Assembly (NCBI RefSeq): GCF_014656075.1
Contig: NZ_BNBS01000015.1
Span: 23,001 to 87,000 of the forward strand
DNA: 64,000 nt
Direction: 5' to 3'
Origin: Streptomyces hydrogenans
GTDB taxonomy: Bacteria > Actinomycetota > Actinomycetes > Streptomycetales > Streptomycetaceae
Position 1 is the first letter of the stretch, and each line of letters begins with the position of its first letter. Both the position numbers and the translations under genes were made by a program. Of this stretch, positions 59,282 to 64,000 are shown piece by piece. The notes beneath the pieces were generated by a model, which did not search any database, was not told the DNA's origin, and worked only from the letters and a program-made list of their open reading frames with translations.

Positions 59282-60902
59282 GGGGAGCGGTGGGGGCGCG
59301 CTCGTCCGTGCGTCCGGCGCGGCGCTCCGCGGCGCGCTCGGCGGCGCGGGCGATGTTGTCCGCCATGCTGCCGAAGACCGCCGTGTGGAAGGGGGAGATG
59401 GCCCGCCAGTAGAGGTGTCCGGCCAGACCGTGGGGGTGGAAGAGGGCCCGCTGCTGGTAGCGGGCCCGCCCGCCGGGCGCGGGGGTGACGCGCAGTTCGA
59501 GCCAGGCGAGGCCGGGGAGGCGCATCTCGGCGCGCAGCCGGAGCAGACGGCCCGGCTCGAACTCCTCGACGCGCCAGAAGTCGAGGGCGTCGCCGATCCG
59601 CAGCCGGTGGGCGTCGCGGCGGCCGCGGCGCAGCCCGACGCCGCCCGAGAGCCGGTCGAGACGCCCCCGGACGGACCAGGCGAGCGGGAAGGAGTACCAG
59701 CCGTGCTCGCCGCCGATGCCCTCGACGACGCGCCAGAGGTCGGCGGGGTCGGCGTTCACGTCGCGCTCGCGCTCGTCGGTGTAGAGGCTGCCGCCGGCCC
59801 AGTCGGGGTCGGTGGGCAGCGGGTCGCTGGGCGCGCCGGGGGGCGCCGCGGAGGACCAGCGGGTCGTCACGTCGGCCTCCTGGACCCGTTTCAGGGCCAG
59901 GGCGAGGGCGTCGTCGAAGGACACGGGGCCGCCGGGCGGGTCGGGGACGTACCGCTCGATGTCGTGGTCGGCGCGGACCACCTCGTGGCGGAGCGATTCG
60001 GCGAGGGGGCGGGCGAGCGCGGCCGGGACGGGGGTGACGAGCCCGATCCAGAGGCTGGACAGGCGCGGGGTGAGGACCGGGACGGGGAGGATGAGGCGGC
60101 GCGGGAGACCGGCGACGGCCGCGTACCGCTGCATCATCTCGCGGTACGTGAGGATGTCGGGGCCGCCGATGTCGAAGGCGCGGCTGACGTCGCCGGGCAT
60201 GCGGGCGCTGCCGACGAGGACGCGCAGGACGTCACGGACGGCGATGGGCTGGACGCGGGTGCCGACCCAGCTGGGGGTCACCATCACCGGGAGGCGCTCG
60301 GTGAGGTACCGGAGCATCTCGAAGGACGCGGAGCCGGAGCCGATGACGACGGCGGCCCGCAGCACGGTGGTCGGCACGCCGGACTCCAGGAGGATGCGGC
60401 CGACCTCGGTGCGGGAGCGCAGGTGCGGGGAGAGCTGGTCCTCGGGCACGCCGCGGGGGGTGAGGCCGCCGAGGTACACGATCCGGCGCACCCCCGCGGC
60501 CCGGGCCTCGGCGGCGAAGGTGCGGGCGGCGCGCCGGTCGGTGGTCTCGAAGTCGGCGGTCGAGGTCATGGAGTGCACGAGGTAGTAGGCGACGTCGACG
60601 TCCCGCAGGGCCGCCCGCAGGCTCTCCGCGTCGGTGACGTCGCCGCGGACGATCTCCGTCCGCCCCGCCCAGGGGAAGTCCCGCAGGTGGGAGGGGGTGC
60701 GGGCGAGGCAGCGGACCCGGTATCCGTGGTCGAGCAGCTCCGGGACGAGCCGCCCGCCGATGTAGCCGCCGGCCCCGGTGACCAGACAGCGGGCTCCGGG
60801 CGGCGGCGGGTCGCCGGACTCGGGACCGGGCCGGGCATCGGGTGCGGACCGGGCCCCGGGCCGGGACGGGGACCGGGGCTCGGGCGTGGAGGGTGTGGCC
60901 AT
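59277..60902 (-). CDS. NAD(P)-binding SDR protein with DUF2867 domain
   Basis: This 541-aa fusion begins with a disordered Pro-rich leader. The atypical SDR domain has CLVTGAGGYIGGRLVPELLDHGYRVRCLAR, IVRGDVTDAESLRAALRDVDVAYYLVHSM and VYLGGLTPRG, and lacks the YxxxK of classical SDRs. From about residue 340 comes the DUF2867 helix-grip domain (WRVVEGIGGEHGWYSFPLAWSVRGRLDRL, LDFWRVEEFEPGRLLRLRAEMRLPGLAWLEL). The same fusion is widespread in actinobacteria and cyanobacteria; the substrate is unknown. Confidence 0.88.
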   Translation of the reverse strand: MATPSTPEPRSPSRPGARSAPDARPGPESGDPPPPGARCLVTGAGGYIGGRLVPELLDHGYRVRCLARTPSHLRDFPWAGRTEIVRGDVTDAESLRAALRDVDVAYYLVHSMTSTADFETTDRRAARTFAAEARAAGVRRIVYLGGLTPRGVPEDQLSPHLRSRTEVGRILLESGVPTTVLRAAVVIGSGSASFEMLRYLTERLPVMVTPSWVGTRVQPIAVRDVLRVLVGSARMPGDVSRAFDIGGPDILTYREMMQRYAAVAGLPRRLILPVPVLTPRLSSLWIGLVTPVPAALARPLAESLRHEVVRADHDIERYVPDPPGGPVSFDDALALALKRVQEADVTTRWSSAAPPGAPSDPLPTDPDWAGGSLYTDERERDVNADPADLWRVVEGIGGEHGWYSFPLAWSVRGRLDRLSGGVGLRRGRRDAHRLRIGDALDFWRVEEFEPGRLLRLRAEMRLPGLAWLELRVTPAPGGRARYQQRALFHPHGLAGHLYWRAISPFHTAVFGSMADNIARAAERAAERRAGRTDERAPTAPR

Positions 60903-60999
60903 GGCTGTTCCGTTCCGTGGGGCGGTGCGAGCGGGGAGACTCGCCCTCGTCTCCTCCCTACCTTCTCCACCTTCCCGCTCACCCGCCCCTTCGGATGCG

Positions 61000-63117
61000 T
61001 CAAGGACGGTGACGCAGGCTTCCCGGCCACCAGACGCGGGCGCCCAGGTCCCGGACGAGGGCGGGCACCAGGAGGGAGCGGACCACCAGGGTGTCGAGGA
61101 GGACGCCGAAGGCGACGATGAAGGCGATCTGGACGAGGAAGGCGAGCGGGATGACGCCGAGGGCCGCGAAGGTGGCGGCGAGGACGACGCCGGCGGAGGT
61201 GATGACGCCGCCCGTCGCGACGAGCCCGCGGCGGATGCCTTCGCGCGTGCCGTGCAGGACGGTCTCCTCGCGGACCCGGGACATCAGGAAGATGTTGTAG
61301 TCGACGCCGAGGGCAACCAGGAAGACGAAGCCGTACAGGGGTACGGCGGCGTCGGTGCCGGTGAAGCCGAAGACGTGCTCGAAGACGAGCGCGGCGACGC
61401 CGAGCGTGGCGGCGAAGTTCAGGGCGACCGTGGCCACCAGGAGCAGCGGCAGCAGCAGCGAGCGGAGCAGCCCGACCAGGATCAGCAGGATGATCGCGAG
61501 GACCACCGGCACGATGAGGGCGCGGTCGCGCTCGGCGGTCAGCCGGGTGTCGTACTGCTGGGCGGTGGTGCCGCCGACGAGGGCGTCCGCCCCGGGCACG
61601 GCGTGCAGGGCGGTACGCAGCCGGGCGACGGTCTCCTTGGCCGCGTCGCTGTCGGCGGGGTCGTCCAGGGTGACGTCGACGCGGGCGCGCCCGTCGGCGA
61701 CGAGCGGGGTGGTGGGGCCGGGGGGCGGGGTGGTGGCGACGGCGGCGGAGGCGACCCCGTCCACCTCCTCTGCGGCGGCCCGGACCCGCTCGGCGGAGTC
61801 CGCGTCGGCGATGACGACGGCGGGGTTGCCCGCGCCGCCGGGGAAGTGCGCGGTGAGCCGCTCCTGGGCGGCGACGGAGGGCGCGTCCTTGACGAAGATC
61901 TCGTCGAAGGGGACGCCCTTGGAGTCGAGCGTGAGGGAGAAGGCGGCGCAGGCGAGGAGCGCGGCGAGGCAGCCGGCCCAGAGGCGGCGCGGGGAGCGGT
62001 CGACGAAGTCCGCGATCCGGCGCCAGACCGGGTGGGCCTCGTCGGCCTTGGGCCGGGCCGGCCAGTAGGCGGCGCGGCCGAGGAGGACGAGGGCGGCGGG
62101 CAGGAAGGTGAGGGCGCTCAGGACGGCGCAGGCGATGCCGATGGCGCCGACGGGGCCGAGCGCCCGGTTGTTGGTGAGGTCGCTGAGGAGGAGGGCGAGC
62201 AGACCGAGGCCGACGGTGGCGGCGCTGGCGGTGACGGGTCCGGCGGACTGCCGGAGCGCGGCGCGCATGGCGGCCGTGCGGTCGGCTCCGCCGCGGGCGC
62301 CTAGCTCCTCGCGGTAGCGGGCGGCGAGCAGCAGGGCGTAGTCGGTGGCGGCGCCGATGACGAGGATGGAGAGGATGCCCTGCACCTGGCCGTCGACGCG
62401 GACGACGCCGTGGTCGGCGAGGACGTACACGACGGCGCAGGCCAGGCCGAGCGCGAAGACGGCGCCGATGATGATCACCAGCGGCAGCAGGACGCTGCGG
62501 TAGACCAGCAGCAGGATGACGAGGACCGTCACCAGGGCCACGGCGAGGAGGATGCCGTCGATCCCGGCGAAGGCGTCGGAGAGGTCCGCCTGGCTGGCGG
62601 CGGGTCCGGCGAGCCAGGTGTCGGTGCCGGCGACGGAGCCCGCCGCGGTGTCGATCCGGTCGAGCGCGGCGGGCAGTTCGTCGCCCAGGCCGGGACGGAG
62701 CGGCACCACGGCGCGCAGGGCCTCGCCGTCCTCGGAGGCCACGGCGGGCGAGGGAGCCCCCACCACGCCGGGTGCGCCCGCCAGAGCGGCCAGCGCCCGG
62801 TTCGCCTCCGACACGGTGCCGGGGGCGAGCGGTCCGCCGTCGGCGGAGGTCCAGACGACGATCGCGGGCAGGGTCTCCTCCTGGCGGAAGGACTCCTGGG
62901 CCTCCAGGACCCGGGTGGACTCCGCGCTGCGGGGCAGGAAGGCGGCCTGGTCGTTGGTGGCGACCTCGCCGAGGCGGCCCGCGAAGGGGCCGAGGGCGCC
63001 GCCGATGGCGAGCCAGACGACGAGGAGCAGCAGGGACAGCAGGGGCAGCGGTCGGCGCGGCTTGCGCGGGGCTGCGGCGGGCATGAGGGCTCCGGGGGGT
63101 GCGGGGGCTCGTTCCAC
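61000..63117 (-). CDS. MMPL-family RND exporter
   Basis: This 705-aa exporter has 12 helices in two halves, each with a large extracytoplasmic domain after its first helix (LLSLLLLVVWLAIGG; GCLAALLACAAFSLTL). Motifs are VATNDQAAFLPRSAEST, VQGILSILVIGAATDYALLLAARYREEL in half one and LVALGVDYNIFLMSRVREE in half two, the latter with the Asp-Tyr proton-relay pair of MmpL3-like proteins. It should export lipids or drugs using proton flow. GTG at 63117 is chosen, with GAGGGA seven bases upstream. It is downstream of marR on the same strand. Confidence 0.92.
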   Translation of the reverse strand: MERAPAPPGALMPAAAPRKPRRPLPLLSLLLLVVWLAIGGALGPFAGRLGEVATNDQAAFLPRSAESTRVLEAQESFRQEETLPAIVVWTSADGGPLAPGTVSEANRALAALAGAPGVVGAPSPAVASEDGEALRAVVPLRPGLGDELPAALDRIDTAAGSVAGTDTWLAGPAASQADLSDAFAGIDGILLAVALVTVLVILLLVYRSVLLPLVIIIGAVFALGLACAVVYVLADHGVVRVDGQVQGILSILVIGAATDYALLLAARYREELGARGGADRTAAMRAALRQSAGPVTASAATVGLGLLALLLSDLTNNRALGPVGAIGIACAVLSALTFLPAALVLLGRAAYWPARPKADEAHPVWRRIADFVDRSPRRLWAGCLAALLACAAFSLTLDSKGVPFDEIFVKDAPSVAAQERLTAHFPGGAGNPAVVIADADSAERVRAAAEEVDGVASAAVATTPPPGPTTPLVADGRARVDVTLDDPADSDAAKETVARLRTALHAVPGADALVGGTTAQQYDTRLTAERDRALIVPVVLAIILLILVGLLRSLLLPLLLVATVALNFAATLGVAALVFEHVFGFTGTDAAVPLYGFVFLVALGVDYNIFLMSRVREETVLHGTREGIRRGLVATGGVITSAGVVLAATFAALGVIPLAFLVQIAFIVAFGVLLDTLVVRSLLVPALVRDLGARVWWPGSLRHRP

Positions 63118-63149
63118 GGTTCGTCCCTCGATATCTCGATCGAAAACAA

Positions 63150-63164
63150 TCTCAATGATTGAGA
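63150..63164. promoter_or_regulatory. Perfect palindrome, probable MarR operator
   Basis: TCTCAAT-G-ATTGAGA is a 15-bp perfect palindrome, AT-rich against a GC-rich background. It lies in the 133-base gap between marR and the MMPL gene, 33 bases before the exporter start. Confidence 0.82.
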
Positions 63165-63250
63165 GACTTCGGGGCACATTGAAGCACGCCGAGAACACGC
63201 GCGGGCCACGGGCCCGGACACGGGAAGCGGAAGGGGGTACGGGGGCGCTC

Positions 63251-63718
63251 TCAGCGCCGGGGCGCGCGCTGTCCCGCCAGCTCGTCGTTGAGGGCGTCCA
63301 GGAAGCGCAGCACCGTGGCGAGCTCGGTCTCGTCGAACCGCTCGCGGGCCCTCTCGGTCGCCTCGGCCAGCGGCCGGAAGTGGTCCCGGGCGACGGCCAT
63401 GGCGCCGTCGGCGTACTCGACGTGCACGACCCGCCGGTCGGCGCTCTCCCGGGTCCGGCGGATGTGCCCCGCCTTCTCCAGCCGGTCGAGACAGGCGGTG
63501 ACCGCGCCCGAGGTCAGCCCCAGGTGGCTGCGGAGCAGGCCGGGGGTGACGGGGCCCTCGTGGTCGAGGACGAACGACAGGGCGTGCACGTCGGTGGGAT
63601 GCAGGCGCTGGTCGGAGGCGAAGTCGTGGGCGACCCGGTTGACCTCGCCGAGGGTGCGGCGCAGCGCGACGGCGAACCGGTGGAGCCCCACGTCCGCGCC
63701 GCCCTCCGCCGTGGACAC
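63251..63718 (-). CDS. MarR-family transcriptional regulator
   Basis: This 155-aa winged-helix repressor has a DNA-binding region at about residues 38-100 (LHPTDVHALSFVLDHEGPVTPGLLRSHLGLTSGAVTACLDRLEKAGHIRRTRESADRRVVHVEY), where DRR marks the wing. Flanking helices form the dimer. GTG at 63718 has AGGAG seven bases upstream and gives the usual MarR length; GTGs at 63751 and 63778 would add a poorly conserved Gly/Arg-rich leader. It precedes the MMPL exporter gene, whose promoter gap has a matching operator. Confidence 0.9.
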   Translation of the reverse strand: MSTAEGGADVGLHRFAVALRRTLGEVNRVAHDFASDQRLHPTDVHALSFVLDHEGPVTPGLLRSHLGLTSGAVTACLDRLEKAGHIRRTRESADRRVVHVEYADGAMAVARDHFRPLAEATERARERFDETELATVLRFLDALNDELAGQRAPRR

Positions 63719-63900
63719 CGCACCGCTCCTACCGCTCCGACCGTCCCGCACTTCGCGCTTCCCCTGTCCGCTGGCCACGTGACCAGCGTATACAGCGCGG
63801 GCGGCGGGCACAGCTGTCCGGCGGACGGGAACGGCGGCACGGGGGACGGGGAGTACGGGCGGGCCGGGGACGTACGAACGGGCGTCGGGGCACGGGAGGA

Positions 63901-64000
63901 GGCCGGGGGTGGCCGGGGGTGGCCGGGAGTGGCCGGGAGTGGCCAGGAGTGGCCAGGAGTGGCCAGGAGTGGCCAGGAGTGGCCAGGAGTGGCCAGGAGT
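63901..64000. repeat. Decanucleotide tandem repeat, at least 10 copies
   Basis: Units are exactly 10 bp. The first two read GGCCGGGGGT, the next two GGCCGGGAGT and the last six GGCCAGGAGT up to the window edge. The array continues outside. Unit length is not a multiple of three and no gene covers it here. Confidence 0.9.

Noticed and set aside
63901..64000. CRISPR-like array
   Set aside because: Units are 10 bp without spacers and no cas genes are present; it is a simple tandem repeat.
1..64000. tRNA or rRNA genes
   Set aside because: No cloverleaf with GGTTCGAATCC-type T arm or rRNA-like conserved stretch was noticed; a covariance-model scan would settle it.

Overview
The window is high-GC actinobacterial DNA and almost certainly Streptomyces. 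The protein-coding content is typical of that genus: two SpoIIE-type PP2C phosphatases, streptogrisin-like and zinc D-Ala-D-Ala carboxypeptidase exoenzymes, a GH18 chitinase, sugar ABC permeases without their own ATPase, many GTG starts, and strong GC-rich hairpin terminators. No rRNA, tRNA or CRISPR array was recognised. All statements rest on reading the sequence and on recalled family knowledge; no database search was run.

Layout. 1-11,777 is an accessory, IS-rich stretch of visibly lower GC. It holds a truncated IS5-type transposase at the edge, an IS110 transposase gene cut in two by a complete IS4-type element (1305-3094, 43-bp perfect inverted repeats, 10-bp target duplication), several orphan genes, an alpha/beta hydrolase, a secreted FG-GAP/GDPD fusion, a GNAT scrap and a decayed IS5-type transposase. 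11,787-23,572 holds single-gene units: an MFS exporter, a carboxylesterase with an acidic insert, a CmoM-like methyltransferase, a VOC protein, a sirtuin, a TauE-type permease, a LuxR regulator, an amidohydrolase and a SpoIIE phosphatase.

23,707-29,056 is the most interesting locus. A tightly coupled operon encodes a REC-like/PIG-L fusion, an ATP-grasp enzyme, a possible small protein, a processive membrane GT2 glycosyltransferase with PgaC/IcaA-like motifs and a 56-residue membrane protein. It converges on a Tat-type lipoprotein that looks like an alpha/alpha toroid. I infer a cell-envelope amino-sugar polymer or glycoconjugate pathway that I cannot match to a characterised system.

29,315-41,346 has a TIGR04222 membrane protein, a DUF3050 haem-oxygenase-fold protein, an Ecm4-type thiol transferase, a streptogrisin, two exported amidohydrolases behind a pair of GTATAC palindromes, a FAD-monooxygenase relic, a lamin-tail/beta-propeller exoprotein, an amphi-Trp protein with a histone-H1-like tail and an AI-2E-family permease. 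41,439-48,496 has a SRPBCC protein, an ADP-ribosylglycohydrolase, a TetR/alcohol dehydrogenase divergon with two matching operators, and a PadR-ABC-FtsX operon. 48,662-55,170 is a sugar ABC uptake locus with two binding proteins and a permease carrying an inserted extracellular domain. It converges on a chitinase whose promoter carries two DasR-like boxes. 55,518-64,000 has a NUDIX protein, the carboxypeptidase, a PAS/GAF/SpoIIE phosphatase, an SDR-DUF2867 protein, a MarR-MMPL export pair with a perfect operator palindrome, and a decanucleotide tandem repeat running off the window edge.
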